Notes: a model not told the origin generated them from the letters alone. A DNA stretch of 36,619 bases from Gallionella sp. (GCA_030681375.1 JAUXWM010000045.1:1-36619), one strand, 5' to 3'. Shown: positions 1-10,485, counted from the first letter of the stretch. Numbers and translations: made by a program.

Positions 1-27
1 GCGGCGAATTTCGTAAATGATGTCCAT
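1..27 (-). CDS. istA: IS21-family transposase IstA, N-terminal fragment (continues beyond window)
   Basis: Nine codons are visible on the minus strand and read MDIIYEIRR. This matches the N-terminus of a subgroup of IstA transposases that begin MD(V/I)IYEIRRRH and continue into a helix-turn-helix. A Shine-Dalgarno GGAG lies about nine bases upstream of the ATG. The position just inside IS21-type terminal repeats supports the call. The rest of istA and the istB helper ATPase gene would lie to the left of the window. Only the start is seen, so the identification rests on this short stretch plus context. Confidence 0.65.
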
Positions 28-142
28 ATAAAACACTCCAGATACCCCCGGCTCAAACGCCGGATGGTTACATACTGAGGTGGAAACTATTGGACGCTGT
101 TTCCACCCCTAATCTGGAAAGTGTTGCACGCTGTTTGACACA
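1..142 (-). mobile_element. IS21-family insertion sequence, left end (partial)
   Basis: The element runs off the window to the left. On the minus strand its outer end begins TGTGTCAAAC at 142, with the TGT terminus typical of IS21-family elements. Two related repeats follow in direct orientation: one near 116-142 and one near 80-106, sharing the core ACAGCGT(G/C)CAA on the minus strand, the second also being a GTGGAAAC/GTTTCCAC inverted repeat. Multiple terminal repeats that bind the transposase are a known trait of IS21 ends. An istA-like start codon lies just inside. The junction falls within an EAL-domain gene, whose family homology stops at 143. The other end and the target duplication are outside the window, so the exact boundary is inferred. 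Confidence 0.75.
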
Positions 143-1348
143 TAGCCTGACCTGACGGATAAATTCTGCAACGCGGGGAGCATAGGCCGACAGGTCTGTT
201 TCTGAGACTTCAAAACACAATATCGAACCGGGCATATCCAGTTCATCCAGCATATTTTGCAGAAAACCGGGGAATTCCGGATCACCTATCGTAGCCGTGG
301 CGATATTGATGAAATACAAGGAACCCGTATCACGATTGAGATTCTGCTGGCTCGCAGCCCATTCCAGAACATGCTGGACGACCCAGCGATCCAGATACGG
401 CATCAATCCATTTCGTTCGGCCAGCGGGAAAAAAGCGCCCGGCGGCATGGTACTGCCTTCTTCTTCCATTAAACGAACCAATATCTCGTAATGCGCGACC
501 TTGCCTGACTTTAGCGGCAGCGGGGAGATTAGCTGGCAGTACAGTCGAAATTCGCCTTGTTGTATGGCCGCAATAAACTGTTTTCCCGCATCCTTGCGTC
601 CACCTATCTGTTCGGAAAAAGCGTTGAGAAACATCTCCTGATCGGCGTGCCCGTCGGCACCGGAATCGCCTGCGGGCACGGTTGCCGGTTTCGCCGTTAC
701 GGTGACATCATCCCGCCGGGTAATATCCTCGGCCAGAAAATAAAACCCTGTCACCTTGCCAGTCGCATCAAATTGCGGGACATGCTCTACCTCCAGCCTA
801 TAGACCGCGCCACCTGGCATCTCCTGCATGTGCTCATAATGCACGAGCTGTCCATCCAGCGATTGCCGCACTGCAGTGGCTATCGCCGCGTACGCCTTGG
901 CGCCGAATATTTCCCGCATATGGCGTCCATCGATGAACTCGGCCTTCAAGTGCAACCATTCGCGGAAGGCGCGGTTGTGATAACGGCAATTTCCCCCGAC
1001 ATCGAACAGCACGACCATGGTCAACAGCGTTTCATCGATCAACTGCAGGCGCGCCTTGGCATCTGCAATTTTCTCATCTGCGCTCTTGCGCAACGTCATC
1101 TCAAGATCAAGTTTTTCCTTGATTGATGATAATTGTGCCGTACGGCGCAGCAATGCCCATTCCGAGCGCGAGGATCGCACTGCTTCGGCAAGCACCGAGG
1201 CAATGAGAATCCCGGTCAGAAATGCAATCCACTGCAGGCTATCCTGAGTGAGGTAAATAGTTGAGACCAGCGCGACGGCCGTAGCAACGACGGCTACGGA
1301 TACAAGGTAAACCCGGACTCTGCGAAATATTCCGCCACGCATATACAT
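68..1348 (-). CDS. Membrane PAS-EAL signalling protein, truncated by an IS21-family insertion
   Basis: The N-terminus has two hydrophobic segments (about residues 11-31 and 38-55), then a short coiled linker, a PAS domain (about 100-212) and the start of an EAL (cyclic-di-GMP phosphodiesterase) domain from about 255. Visible EAL-domain landmarks are YEILVRL (the EAL signature position, glutamate kept), FFPLAER, the asparagine of FINIA and the glutamate of FEVSE. Family similarity stops at RQVRL; the last 24 or so residues are encoded by the IS end, so the DDFG metal-binding loop and the catalytic lysine are lost. Phosphodiesterase activity should therefore be absent (inference). The start at 1348, or the second ATG at 1342, is preceded by a GGGGGGA tract. 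The gene stands alone; no GGDEF domain is present. It is effectively a pseudogene, although sensing through PAS might persist. Confidence 0.8.
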   Translation of the reverse strand: MYMRGGIFRRVRVYLVSVAVVATAVALVSTIYLTQDSLQWIAFLTGILIASVLAEAVRSSRSEWALLRRTAQLSSIKEKLDLEMTLRKSADEKIADAKARLQLIDETLLTMVVLFDVGGNCRYHNRAFREWLHLKAEFIDGRHMREIFGAKAYAAIATAVRQSLDGQLVHYEHMQEMPGGAVYRLEVEHVPQFDATGKVTGFYFLAEDITRRDDVTVTAKPATVPAGDSGADGHADQEMFLNAFSEQIGGRKDAGKQFIAAIQQGEFRLYCQLISPLPLKSGKVAHYEILVRLMEEEGSTMPPGAFFPLAERNGLMPYLDRWVVQHVLEWAASQQNLNRDTGSLYFINIATATIGDPEFPGFLQNMLDELDMPGSILCFEVSETDLSAYAPRVAEFIRQVRLCVKQRATLSRLGVETASNSFHLSM

Positions 1349-1406
1349 TCCCCCCGCGCAATTGTATGACTGCCTCAGCCAGCCCTGAATCCCGGCGAAC
1401 GTCCTG

Positions 1407-1423
1407 TCATTGTAGCAATGACA
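1407..1423. repeat. Short perfect hairpin in intergenic region
   Basis: GTCATTG and CAATGAC pair across a three-base loop between the PAS-EAL gene and the end of the DUF3025 gene. There is no clear T-tract on either strand, so terminator function is uncertain. Confidence 0.3.
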
Positions 1424-1482
1424 AGCCCTACTCCCTATCGTTTTATGCCCGAAATGCGGTGTGAGTAAAACTCAACAACAAC

Positions 1483-2319
1483 TTAACACTTGCGCCTGCC
1501 CGTCCGAAAATAATCGCTATTCTCGTAATAGCTCACGCAATTATTATCCGCCGACCATCCCGGCACACCCAGCAGCGGCACCGGAGACAGCTCGCGGGTA
1601 CTGCGGCAGTGCTGCGCATCGCTCAGGTAGTCAGCCAACCGCGCATCCAGATGCGCATGTTGTTTATGCACAGGCCAGCTGAAAAAATCCTGCTCCACAG
1701 GGAGCAACAAACCCTGCCCCGTCATGCCGATATAGGGTTGCAAGCCTTTTTCGTACAAACCATGACCGAACAGATAGTAGCCCATGCTGTTTTTAACCCG
1801 CTCGCGCTGCGCCCAGTAGAGTTCTTTCCAGCTAAAACTACGCAGCAAGCCAGCCAGCTCATCATCGGCGTAAGCCACAATCACGCCGGATTCATCCAGC
1901 AGCGTATTGGTGTCGCGCACCGCGCCGCGCTGACTCGAACTCTCACGCTCAGCGGCATGATTCGTCAAAGCATGGTAGTGACGGGTGTTGATTGCCGCTT
2001 TGGCCGCAGGATAGGTCAGCCAGACCAGCGCATTGAGCAGATCGTGCCAGTTATCCTGACGGGTCTGCACTTCGCCGGTGAGATAGCAACGCGGCTCGTA
2101 TTGAGCCTCAAACGCCAGCCTGCCCACCCCCTGCGCCACAAAACGCAACTTGCTGCCATTCTGCACGGCGATCGCATGCGGGTGCGCATCCAGCAAGGCA
2201 TTCAGCTCATCGAGCGTGGGAAAATGATCCGCATTGAGACGGCTAATAACAGGATGCAGCGGCGCGAACAGCGGTGATTGCAGCAGGGCATCCCGATTCC
2301 ACTCCATAGACAGATTCAT
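1483..2319 (-). CDS. DUF3025 domain-containing protein
   Basis: This 278-residue soluble protein has the features of the proteobacterial DUF3025 family: the DNWHDLLNALVWLTYPAAK segment near residue 90, followed by RHYHAL, an RESSSQRGAVRDTNTLLDESG stretch and a C-terminal LLGVPGW motif. The family's function is unknown. The gene starts 21 bases after the stop of the radical SAM gene, so it is probably the last gene of the surE-pcm-nlpD-radical SAM operon. The ATG at 2319 has a weak GGATGG element upstream; an in-frame ATG twelve bases later is an alternative. No signal peptide or membrane segment is seen. The family call is made with good confidence; no role is assigned. Confidence 0.8.
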   Translation of the reverse strand: MNLSMEWNRDALLQSPLFAPLHPVISRLNADHFPTLDELNALLDAHPHAIAVQNGSKLRFVAQGVGRLAFEAQYEPRCYLTGEVQTRQDNWHDLLNALVWLTYPAAKAAINTRHYHALTNHAAERESSSQRGAVRDTNTLLDESGVIVAYADDELAGLLRSFSWKELYWAQRERVKNSMGYYLFGHGLYEKGLQPYIGMTGQGLLLPVEQDFFSWPVHKQHAHLDARLADYLSDAQHCRSTRELSPVPLLGVPGWSADNNCVSYYENSDYFRTGRRKC

Positions 2320-2340
2320 GCGCGCAAACCATCCACCAGA

Positions 2341-3225
2341 CTAGACACTGACCCTGACGGCCAAACCCAGTCTGGCGATGCGGTCAGCAAAACGTTGCAG
2401 GGTATGGACAGGCAAGGCGGAAAGGCGCGGCGCTTCGAGCTGCAAAGAGGGACGCGCCAGACCATAGAGCAACACGCCCTGCAATCCCGGCAATCCGGCT
2501 ACAAAATCCAGGTAATCGTCTTCATCCTGAGGCGAAGGCGCCTCGCCATCCAGTGCGAACCAGCAGGTTTGCAGCCAGGTCGGGCAGGCGTTGATGGCCG
2601 CGATCAGGTTATCGCGCACCTTGTCGATACGCGCATGGGTGTCGTTGACGCGCAACATGCCCGCTTCACTGGCCCTATCCAGCTTGAACCACACTTCGCC
2701 CTGTATGCCGGCCATCTCGCGCAGGCCCAGCACGACGTCATCACGGTGCAGCAGGCTGCCGTTGGTAATCAGCACGGTTTTCACCGTTTCAGACAGGGAC
2801 AGATCGCGGCGCACGCGGGCTATCAGCGCGATGACTTCTGCGAATTCAGCCGCGCTAGTGGGTTCGCCGTTTCCGGACAGCGCGATGTCATTGAGACGCC
2901 GCGCACCTTCCGGGACGCGAGTTTGCATGAAGTCGCCGTGCAGCAATTCGTTCAGAAAGCCGCGCAATTCGGCTTCCAGCAACGCCATATCGACTGGCGG
3001 CGCGGTGCCGCGCACCAGATCGGGAACCTGGCAATAGATGCAGCGCCAGTTACAGGCATTATTGGGATTGAGATTGATGCCGACTGAGACGCCGCCGGCG
3101 CGGCGCGATACGACCGGATAAACATAGCGCAAAGCCGCGCTGTTCCGGTCATGATCGACTACGTTGAGCGTCACGTTTGTCCTGATTGCAGTCGCGTGCA
3201 CAGGCTCAAGCGACGGGTCGCTCAA
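2341..3225 (-). CDS. Radical SAM protein (wyosine/COG0731-like), TTG start
   Basis: The protein carries the radical SAM signature CNWRCIYC (Cys58, Cys62, Cys65), which binds the [4Fe-4S] cluster that reductively cleaves S-adenosylmethionine, and a downstream SGNGEPT motif of the GGE type that contacts SAM. At 294 residues it is a single-domain enzyme with no obvious auxiliary cluster domain. Its substrate cannot be told from the sequence. The reading frame opens at TTG (3225), which overlaps the nlpD stop as TTGA, so translational coupling is likely; no ATG occurs before the conserved region. It occupies the place after nlpD where rpoS stands in many proteobacteria, and DUF3025 follows it, suggesting the two act together or merely share the operon. 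Confidence 0.8.
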   Translation of the reverse strand: MSDPSLEPVHATAIRTNVTLNVVDHDRNSAALRYVYPVVSRRAGGVSVGINLNPNNACNWRCIYCQVPDLVRGTAPPVDMALLEAELRGFLNELLHGDFMQTRVPEGARRLNDIALSGNGEPTSAAEFAEVIALIARVRRDLSLSETVKTVLITNGSLLHRDDVVLGLREMAGIQGEVWFKLDRASEAGMLRVNDTHARIDKVRDNLIAAINACPTWLQTCWFALDGEAPSPQDEDDYLDFVAGLPGLQGVLLYGLARPSLQLEAPRLSALPVHTLQRFADRIARLGLAVRVSV

Positions 3226-4154
3226 GACTTGCCGAGCGACAAGTAATTCGCCGGATCCACCGGCTTGCCGAAACGGCGCACTTCGAAATGCAATTTGACC
3301 AGGCCACTTTCGCTGTCGGAATTACCCATTTCGGCGATTTTCTGGCCGCGCGCAACACTCTCGCCCTCCTTCACCAGCAATTGGTCATTGTGCGCATAGG
3401 CGCTGATGTACGTTTTATTGTGCTTAATAATCAGCAATTTGCCATAACCACGCAAACCGCTTCCGCTGTACACCACTTTGCCGGGTGCGCTGGCAAAGAC
3501 AGACTGACCCAGCGTGCCGGCAATATCAACGCCCTTGCGATTATCGGCTTCTGAAAAGCTGCCTACCACCTTACCTTTTGTGGGCATGCTCCATTCCAGC
3601 GCGTCATCACCGCCATCACTTGCCGCGCTCTCAGGCTTGGGTTCTGGCTTGGGCTCTGGCTTGAGCTGCGATACAGGTTTACTTTCTACCTTGGCAATCA
3701 CCGGCGCTGCACGTTCGCTGGCCGTCGGCGGATTCTGCACTGCTTCGGCTTGTGCAACGGCAGCCTCGCTATAGGCATACTTCACTACCTTGGGCTGCTC
3801 TTTCACCAGCGATGCCGCTTTCACCTGCACTGGCCTGCTTTCAGCGACAACTACCGCACGCTCAGGCGCGGAGAACAGATTGATCTGCTGTCCGACTTGT
3901 ATCAGATTGGGATCCTGTATGCCGTTCATCTCGGCCAGTTCGCGGTAATCCAGGCCGTAATTGAATGCGATGCCAAACAGCGTATCGCCTTTTTGCACCA
4001 CATACACTTTGGGACGACTATCCGATGTAGAAAATACCCTGGCGGTATTCTTACCCGCCGCCGAGCCGCGCTCTACAATCGGCGCGCGTTGTCCACTCGT
4101 AGCACAGCCTGCCAGAAGGACTGCGACTGCCAGCCATGCAAGCATTCGTTTCAT
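3222..4154 (-). CDS. nlpD: Lipoprotein NlpD (LysM and degenerate LytM/M23 domains)
   Basis: An N-terminal lipoprotein signal with lipobox LLAGC (lipidated Cys17) is followed by a LysM peptidoglycan-binding domain (about 50-93: YVVQKGDTLFGIAF), a low-complexity linker with KPEP repeats (about 160-180), and a C-terminal LytM/M23 domain (about 205-305). The M23 metal ligands are degraded: the usual H-x-x-x-D reads RKGVD and the H-x-H motif reads KLH. This matches E. coli NlpD, which does not cut peptidoglycan but activates the amidase AmiC at the division septum. The gene overlaps pcm by four bases and ends inside the TTGA start of the radical SAM gene. At 310 residues it is shorter than E. coli NlpD (379). 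Confidence 0.93.
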   Translation of the reverse strand: MKRMLAWLAVAVLLAGCATSGQRAPIVERGSAAGKNTARVFSTSDSRPKVYVVQKGDTLFGIAFNYGLDYRELAEMNGIQDPNLIQVGQQINLFSAPERAVVVAESRPVQVKAASLVKEQPKVVKYAYSEAAVAQAEAVQNPPTASERAAPVIAKVESKPVSQLKPEPKPEPKPESAASDGGDDALEWSMPTKGKVVGSFSEADNRKGVDIAGTLGQSVFASAPGKVVYSGSGLRGYGKLLIIKHNKTYISAYAHNDQLLVKEGESVARGQKIAEMGNSDSESGLVKLHFEVRRFGKPVDPANYLSLGKS

Positions 4155-4813
4155 GTCTTTCCCATCAGTAGGGGTACAAATTTTACCGGTTCAAGCCGAG
4201 ATTCGCGAAAACCGCGTTCATCACGTTCAACCAGATATAACCACTGTTCCTGCCGCCCCAAGGGCAGCACCATGCGCCCGCCTATGGCCAGCTGCCCACG
4301 CAACGCCGCCGACATCGCAGGCGCCGCCGCCGCCATGATGATGCCATCAAAGGGAGCCGCCTCCGGCAAGCCCGCACTGCCGTCCGCATAGCGGACATTG
4401 ACATTGCGGATATTCAAATCGCGCAATTTATTTCTGGCGCGCTCATACAAGGGCTGGATGCGTTCCATGGTATAGACTTCAGGAAAAACATGCGCCAGCA
4501 CTGCCGCCTGATAACCGCATCCCGTGCCGATTTCCAGCACACGCCTCATCGGTCTGCCCCCGGTATCGCGCAACACTTCGATCATGCGTGCCACGATATA
4601 GGGCTGAGAAATCGTTTGTTCGTAATTGATAGGCAGCGACACATCATCGTAGGCGCGACTGGCCAGCGCCTCGTCAACAAAAAGATGGCGCGGCACTTCA
4701 TACATCGCCGCGAGCACCGCTTCATCCCGGATACCCTGATCGCGCAGGCGGTCTATCATGCGCTGCCGGGTGCGCTGCGAGGTCATGCCGATACCGTTCA
4801 GGCGCATATTCAT
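4151..4813 (-). CDS. pcm: Protein-L-isoaspartate O-methyltransferase
   Basis: This SAM-dependent enzyme methylates isoaspartyl residues in aged proteins so that they can return to aspartate. The glycine-rich SAM-binding motif [14 protein letters not shown] lies at about residue 92, preceded by the family signature [11 protein letters not shown], and the protein is 220 residues, the usual bacterial length. It overlaps surE upstream and nlpD downstream by four bases each (ATGA type), which indicates a translationally coupled surE-pcm-nlpD operon as in many proteobacteria. The ATG at 4813 gives [19 protein letters not shown]; a later start at the second Met is possible. Confidence 0.95.
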   Translation of the reverse strand: MNMRLNGIGMTSQRTRQRMIDRLRDQGIRDEAVLAAMYEVPRHLFVDEALASRAYDDVSLPINYEQTISQPYIVARMIEVLRDTGGRPMRRVLEIGTGCGYQAAVLAHVFPEVYTMERIQPLYERARNKLRDLNIRNVNVRYADGSAGLPEAAPFDGIIMAAAAPAMSAALRGQLAIGGRMVLPLGRQEQWLYLVERDERGFRESRLEPVKFVPLLMGKT

Positions 4814-5556
4814 TTTTTCTCCAGCCAGGCATTTACCGCGTCGATTTGAGCGTATTGAGTAAGATCAATTTGCAAGGGAGTCAGCGAGACGCGCTGCTGT
4901 TGCAGGGCATTAAAATCGGTGCCCTCGCCCGCATCCTGAGCCTTGCCCGCCGCCCCGACCCAATAGACGGTTTCGCCATTCGGGCTGAGCGCCTTAATCA
5001 CCGGCTCCGCCTTGTGCCGCTTACCCAGACGCGTGACCTCCATGCCCTGCAATTGCTCATAGGGAACATCCGGCACATTCACATTCAGCAACCAGGGATG
5101 GCTATGCAACTGACTGGCAAAACGTTGCACCAGATCACTGGCAACCCTAGCAGCCGTTTCATAATGCCGAAATTCCTTACTCACCAGTGAAATCGCCAGC
5201 GCGGGTATGCCCAGCAGAAAACCTTCCGTCGCGGCGGCCACTGTCCCTGAATAGATGGTGTCATCGCCCATGTTCGCACCTGCATTGATGCCAGACACCA
5301 CCATATCCGGCTGATGGTCGAGCATGCCGGTCACAGCCAGATGCACACAATCGGTCGGCGTGCCGTTGACGTAATAAAAACCATTAGCCGCGCTTCTGAG
5401 TTTGAGCGGTCTATCCAGTGTCAGGGAATTAGAAGCGCCGCTGCGATCCCGTTCGGGAGCAACGACCACAATATCGGCTATTTTAGCGAGATGTTCGGCC
5501 AGACATGCCAGGCCGGGTGCAAAATAACCATCGTCATTACTGATCAGGATACGCAT
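4810..5556 (-). CDS. surE: 5'-nucleotidase SurE
   Basis: SurE is a metal-dependent nucleoside 5'-monophosphate phosphatase important in stationary phase. The sequence starts [16 protein letters not shown], with the metal-binding Asp-Asp pair at residues 8-9, then [12 protein letters not shown] (the conserved Ser of the metal site) and [13 protein letters not shown], which supplies the asparagine ligand. The length of 248 residues is typical. It is the first gene of the coupled surE-pcm-nlpD block and overlaps pcm by four bases. The region upstream, between it and tRNA-Pro, is only 39 bases and holds no obvious Shine-Dalgarno, so the promoter was not located. Confidence 0.95.
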   Translation of the reverse strand: MRILISNDDGYFAPGLACLAEHLAKIADIVVVAPERDRSGASNSLTLDRPLKLRSAANGFYYVNGTPTDCVHLAVTGMLDHQPDMVVSGINAGANMGDDTIYSGTVAAATEGFLLGIPALAISLVSKEFRHYETAARVASDLVQRFASQLHSHPWLLNVNVPDVPYEQLQGMEVTRLGKRHKAEPVIKALSPNGETVYWVGAAGKAQDAGEGTDFNALQQQRVSLTPLQIDLTQYAQIDAVNAWLEKK

Positions 5557-5595
5557 CGGCGAAAAGATAGAGGGTGTATTTTGATAGAAATTGAT

Positions 5596-5672
<77 letters not shown>

Positions 5673-5715
5673 AAGCCGCGGATTATAACAGAGCAATCGA
5701 CATAATGAAGCGTTA

Positions 5716-6108
5716 TTACGCGTCCAGAAGCGCAATGATGTCGCGAATTTCGCGTTTCAGCGCAGCAACACCCAGATTATTCGCTGCCATAGGCGTATTG
5801 TCCGCAATATTCTCTATTTCCGCCGGATTGCAGCTTGCACGCGCCCCATCGAGACGGTTACGTGCGCCGCTGATGGTAAAACCCTGTTCATACAGCAATT
5901 CGCGTATGCGCCTTATCAGCACGACTTCATGATGCTGATAATAGCGCCGGTTACCACTGCGTTTAACAGGATTGAGCTGGGTAAACTCCTGCTCCCAGTA
6001 ACGCAACACGTGCGCCTTCACCCCGCATAATTCGCTGACCTCACCGATGGTGAAATAGCGTTTGGCGGGGATGGGAGGGAGTTCTGAATTAGGCTTGTGG
6101 GGTTCCAT
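5716..6108 (-). CDS. MerR-family transcriptional regulator
   Basis: The protein is 130 residues. A MerR-type winged helix-turn-helix starts at about residue 18 ([20 protein letters not shown]) and continues through [17 protein letters not shown], followed by a short helical dimerisation tail. There are no conserved cysteines of metal-sensing MerR proteins, so an effector cannot be assigned. The gene overlaps the end of ihfA by 20 bases, so it is translated from the ihfA mRNA; the pairing ihfA-merR-tRNA-Pro is common in proteobacteria. Regulated targets are unknown. Confidence 0.9.
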   Translation of the reverse strand: MEPHKPNSELPPIPAKRYFTIGEVSELCGVKAHVLRYWEQEFTQLNPVKRSGNRRYYQHHEVVLIRRIRELLYEQGFTISGARNRLDGARASCNPAEIENIADNTPMAANNLGVAALKREIRDIIALLDA

Positions 6109-6400
6109 GATAGGACTTTTCCACCATGGTTTTCAGCTTTTGACTGGGGTGAAAAGTCACCACACGGCGTGCTGAAATCGGAATTTCCTTGCCTGTCTTG
6201 GGATTGCGCCCGGGACGTTGTGGTTTATCACGCAGTTGAAAATTGCCAAAGCCGGACAATTTCACACTTTCACCCTGCTCCAGCTGTACTCGAATTTCCT
6301 CGAAGAACGCTTCTACCATATCTTTGGCTTCGCGCTTATTGAGTCCTACTTTTGAAAATAGTAAATCAGCCAGTTCGGCCTTGGTTAATGTTGTTATCAC
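6089..6400 (-). CDS. ihfA: Integration host factor subunit alpha
   Basis: At 103 residues this is a DNABII protein that pairs with IhfB and bends DNA by about 180 degrees. Family marks are the N-terminal [37 protein letters not shown], and the DNA-intercalating arm [20 protein letters not shown] with its tip proline. It lies 10 bases downstream of pheT, the classic pheS-pheT-ihfA order of proteobacteria, and its 3' end overlaps the merR-like gene. Confidence 0.97.
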   Translation of the reverse strand: MITTLTKAELADLLFSKVGLNKREAKDMVEAFFEEIRVQLEQGESVKLSGFGNFQLRDKPQRPGRNPKTGKEIPISARRVVTFHPSQKLKTMVEKSYHGTPQA

Positions 6401-6410
6401 TTTCTCTCCC

Positions 6411-8768
6411 TTACATACGCAACTGCGCGCCGCACTTGTTCAATACATCCACCAACAGCGCCATACCCGGCTCAATCTCAGCATCAGTGAGTGTTTTTTG
6501 AGTATCTTGTAACAACACACGGAATGCAAGGCTTTTTTTGCCTTGTTCCATGCCGCGACCACGATACACATCGAACAGCACGACCTCCTGCACATAGCTT
6601 ACCGAAGCTTGCAGCATGGCATCCAACAAGGTTTGCGCGCTGACGGATTCATCCACCACCACGGCAAGATCGCGGCGCACCGGCAGGAATTTGGCAATCT
6701 CGCTCATGCGCGGCACCCTGGACTGCATTACCGCGTCCGCCTCGATTTCAAACCATACGCAGGCTTGCGCCATGTCATATTGTTGCTGCCAGTGCGGATG
6801 CAATTCACCTATCCAGCCTATGCTTTGCTCGCCGCAGAAAATTTGCGCCGAACGACCGGGATGCAAGGCAGGATGCGTCGCTGCAACAAAACGCACAGAC
6901 TGCGGCGCGAACAAGGCTTCTACATCCGCTTTAACGTCGTAGAAATCGACTGCCCTGGCGGGTGTGCCCCACTGCTCAGGCGCCAGACTGCCGTATGCCA
7001 ACCCTGACAAACGCCGGGTTTGCACATATTTATCTGCCGATTTGGAAAAGCACGCACCCACTTCGAACAAACGCACGCGAGACTGCTTGCGGTTAATATT
7101 GAAGCGCAAGGCGCCGACTAGTCCACCCAGCAAACTGCTGCGCATCACCGCCAGATTACTGGCAATCGGGTTTTGCAACGCGACCGGATCGGCGTTACCG
7201 CACAGTTCGCGCTCAACCTGCTCTTCGACGAAGGCATAACTGACGATTTCCTGATAGTCGCGTGCAACCAGCGTTTGCTGGATGCGCGTTAACGGGCGCT
7301 GCAATTCGCTGTAGGGCAACATGGTCAATGCGGCATGCGGCGCGAGCGCCGGTATGTTGTCATAGCCGTGCAGACGCGCCACTTCTTCGATCAGGTCAGA
7401 CTCAATCGCAAGGTCAAAACGGAAACTCGGCGGCACAACGTTGAAGGCATCGCCCTTCATCACGAACTGAAGCTGCAGACGGGTAAGCAGATCGGCGATT
7501 TGAGCGCATTCAAGCCGTATGCCCAACACCCTCGCCACGCGCGAGCTGCGCAGGGTAATCTCGGAACGCACTGGCAACGCGCCACGCACCTGAGTCATTT
7601 CACCGACATTGCCGCCGCAGATTTCCAACAGCAATTGCGTGGCACGCTCCATCGCCTCAAGCGTGGCGGCAAAGTCCACGCCGCGCTCGAAACGGAACGA
7701 CGAATCCGTCGCCAGACCGAAACGTCGCGCACGGCCTGCGATGGCATCGGGATGAAAGAAAGCCGCTTCCAAAAACACGTCTTGCGTGGTCGTTTCCACA
7801 CCGCTGCCCGCACCACCCATGATGCCCGCCAGCGCCAGCACCCGCGCCTCATCGGCGATCACCAGCACCGCATCGTCCAGCACTGCCGTCTGCTCATTGA
7901 GCAACACCAGCGTCTCATCCTTGCGCGCACGGCGTACCGTAATGCCGCCCGACAGCGTCGCCGCATCGAAGGCATGCATAGGCTGACCGAGCTCCATCAT
8001 CACGTAATTGGTGATGTCCACCACCGCGTTGATGCACCGCAAACCGCTGCGCTCAAGACGGCGCTGCATCCACACCGGCGTTGCGGCGGCGGCATTCACG
8101 CCGCGCACCAGACGACCGCAATACAACGGACACGCCCCGGCATCTTCCACCTTGATGGATAACTGTTCAGTATGCGTGACTGGATTTACCACGGTCGCAA
8201 CGGACTCAAGTGCACTGCCGGTCAGCGCCGCGACTTCGCGCGCGATACCTTTCATGCCTGAACAATCGCTGCGGTTAGGCGTGAGCTTCAGGGTAATCAG
8301 CTTGTCGTCCAGCTCCAGATAGTCGCGTATCGCCATTCCCACCGGCGCATCGTCAGCCAGCAGCCACAGTCCGTCGCTCTCGGTCGCCAGTCCCAGCTCG
8401 ACCGCCGAACACAGCATCCCAGACGAACTGACACCGCGCACCTTGGCCTGCTTAATTTTAAAATCACCCGGCAAGACCGCGCCGATGCGCGCGCAAGGTA
8501 CGCGCACGCCCACGGCCACGTTCGCCGCACCACACACGATAGTCAGATTCTCGGCTTCGCCGACATTCACCTGACAGACGTTCAATCGATCCGCATCGGG
8601 ATGCTTTTCCACCGACAGCACCTGAGCGATCACTACATTATTGAAAGCAGGCGCGACATCTTCCAGCGCCTCAACTTCCAGCCCTGCCATCGTCAGCACA
8701 TGTGACAAGGCGTCACTGGACAAATCAGGATTAACCCAGCTTCTTAACCAATTTTCAGAAAATTTCAT
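6411..8768 (-). CDS. pheT: Phenylalanine--tRNA ligase beta subunit
   Basis: The 785-residue subunit starts [16 protein letters not shown] at 8768; the open frame extends 13 codons further, but family members begin at this Met. Domains in order: an N-terminal tRNA-binding OB fold (about 39-150; [19 protein letters not shown]), the B3/B4 region that carries the editing site (about 215-390), the B5 domain, a catalytic-like core and a C-terminal ferredoxin-like anticodon-binding domain (about 690-785; [17 protein letters not shown]). It forms an alpha2-beta2 enzyme with PheS. It is separated from pheS by about 220 bases that contain a 30-bp inverted repeat, which is unusual because the two genes are normally close. 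It is 10 bases from ihfA. Confidence 0.96.
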   Translation of the reverse strand: MKFSENWLRSWVNPDLSSDALSHVLTMAGLEVEALEDVAPAFNNVVIAQVLSVEKHPDADRLNVCQVNVGEAENLTIVCGAANVAVGVRVPCARIGAVLPGDFKIKQAKVRGVSSSGMLCSAVELGLATESDGLWLLADDAPVGMAIRDYLELDDKLITLKLTPNRSDCSGMKGIAREVAALTGSALESVATVVNPVTHTEQLSIKVEDAGACPLYCGRLVRGVNAAAATPVWMQRRLERSGLRCINAVVDITNYVMMELGQPMHAFDAATLSGGITVRRARKDETLVLLNEQTAVLDDAVLVIADEARVLALAGIMGGAGSGVETTTQDVFLEAAFFHPDAIAGRARRFGLATDSSFRFERGVDFAATLEAMERATQLLLEICGGNVGEMTQVRGALPVRSEITLRSSRVARVLGIRLECAQIADLLTRLQLQFVMKGDAFNVVPPSFRFDLAIESDLIEEVARLHGYDNIPALAPHAALTMLPYSELQRPLTRIQQTLVARDYQEIVSYAFVEEQVERELCGNADPVALQNPIASNLAVMRSSLLGGLVGALRFNINRKQSRVRLFEVGACFSKSADKYVQTRRLSGLAYGSLAPEQWGTPARAVDFYDVKADVEALFAPQSVRFVAATHPALHPGRSAQIFCGEQSIGWIGELHPHWQQQYDMAQACVWFEIEADAVMQSRVPRMSEIAKFLPVRRDLAVVVDESVSAQTLLDAMLQASVSYVQEVVLFDVYRGRGMEQGKKSLAFRVLLQDTQKTLTDAEIEPGMALLVDVLNKCGAQLRM

Positions 8769-8814
8769 GATTCTATTCAACCCATAATTCGGCAAAACCA
8801 AAAACAAAAATCAA

Positions 8815-8970
8815 TCTCACGCGGAGACGCGGAGAACGCGGAGACAACCGAAATAAAAATTTTTTGTGTTTACGTTGAAACTACGCTTCACTATTTAAAT
8901 TTCAACAGAATATACTTATTCAGTGTTTTGCTTTTGATTTTCTCCGCGCTCTCCGCGTCTCCGCGTGAGA
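8815..8970. repeat. 30-bp inverted repeat flanking 96 bp, between pheS and pheT
   Basis: The left arm (8815-8844) and right arm (8941-8970) are reverse complements at 29 of 30 positions, and each is built from the unit CGCGGAGA repeated in tandem. The spacer is AT-rich and holds no gene. Such CGCGGAGACGCGGAG palindromes occur as dispersed intergenic repeats in many proteobacterial genomes. If transcribed with pheST it would form a very stable stem in the intercistronic RNA. There is no T-tract directly after the stem in the minus direction, so intrinsic termination is not obvious. Confidence 0.8.
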
Positions 8971-8987
8971 TGCTTTAGATGTTCAGC

Positions 8988-10022
<1,035 letters not shown>

Positions 10023-10050
10023 GGTTGATGGAAAAACCACCCACACAACG

Positions 10051-10080
10051 AAAAAAAGGGGGCTCATCGCCCCCCTTTTT
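10051..10080 (-). terminator. Rho-independent terminator after rplT (works on both strands)
   Basis: A G/C-only stem (GGGGGC paired with GCCCCC around a TCAT-like loop) is flanked by A7 on one side and T5 on the other. On the minus strand it reads stem then TTTTTTT and lies 36 bases after the rplT stop, so it should end the thrS-infC-rpmI-rplT transcript at least in part. Confidence 0.85.
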
Positions 10081-10115
10081 AATTACGCAGTCAATATCCG
10101 ACTGCGAGATACAGC

Positions 10116-10475
10116 TTATCCGGCGAGGCTGGCTTTAGCTTGCTCAACAAACTGTGCAAATGCAGGCTTGTCGAAAATAGCGATGTCAGACAGCACTTTG
10201 CGGTCAACCTGAATGTCCGCCTTCTTCAGGCCATTCATGAATACGCTGTACGGCATACCGAATTCACGTGCGGCCGCATTGATACGTGCAATCCACAGAG
10301 TGCGGAACTGACGCTTCTTCTGGCGACGATCGCGATAGGCATATTGCCCTGCTTTCATCACCGCTTGCTTGGCTACACGATATACATTCTTGCGGCGACC
10401 ACGATAACCCTTAGCCTTAGCTAACAGTTTCTTGTGCGTTGCACGGGCTACGACTCCACGTTTTACTCTTGGCAT
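10116..10475 (-). CDS. rplT: 50S ribosomal protein L20
   Basis: A 119-residue basic protein with the L20 N-terminus [16 protein letters not shown], the long RNA-binding helix with [18 protein letters not shown] and the globular C-terminus. It binds 23S rRNA early in 50S assembly and, in E. coli, represses its own operon. GGAGTAGAAC before the ATG is a good ribosome binding site. It lies 10 bases after rpmI and ends at a strong terminator. Confidence 0.98.
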   Translation of the reverse strand: MPRVKRGVVARATHKKLLAKAKGYRGRRKNVYRVAKQAVMKAGQYAYRDRRQKKRQFRTLWIARINAAAREFGMPYSVFMNGLKKADIQVDRKVLSDIAIFDKPAFAQFVEQAKASLAG

Positions 10476-10485
10476 GTTCTACTCC

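Noticed and set aside
8769..8807. Upstream start for pheT at 8807
   Set aside because: PheT proteins begin MKFSENWL; the 13 additional codons are not conserved.
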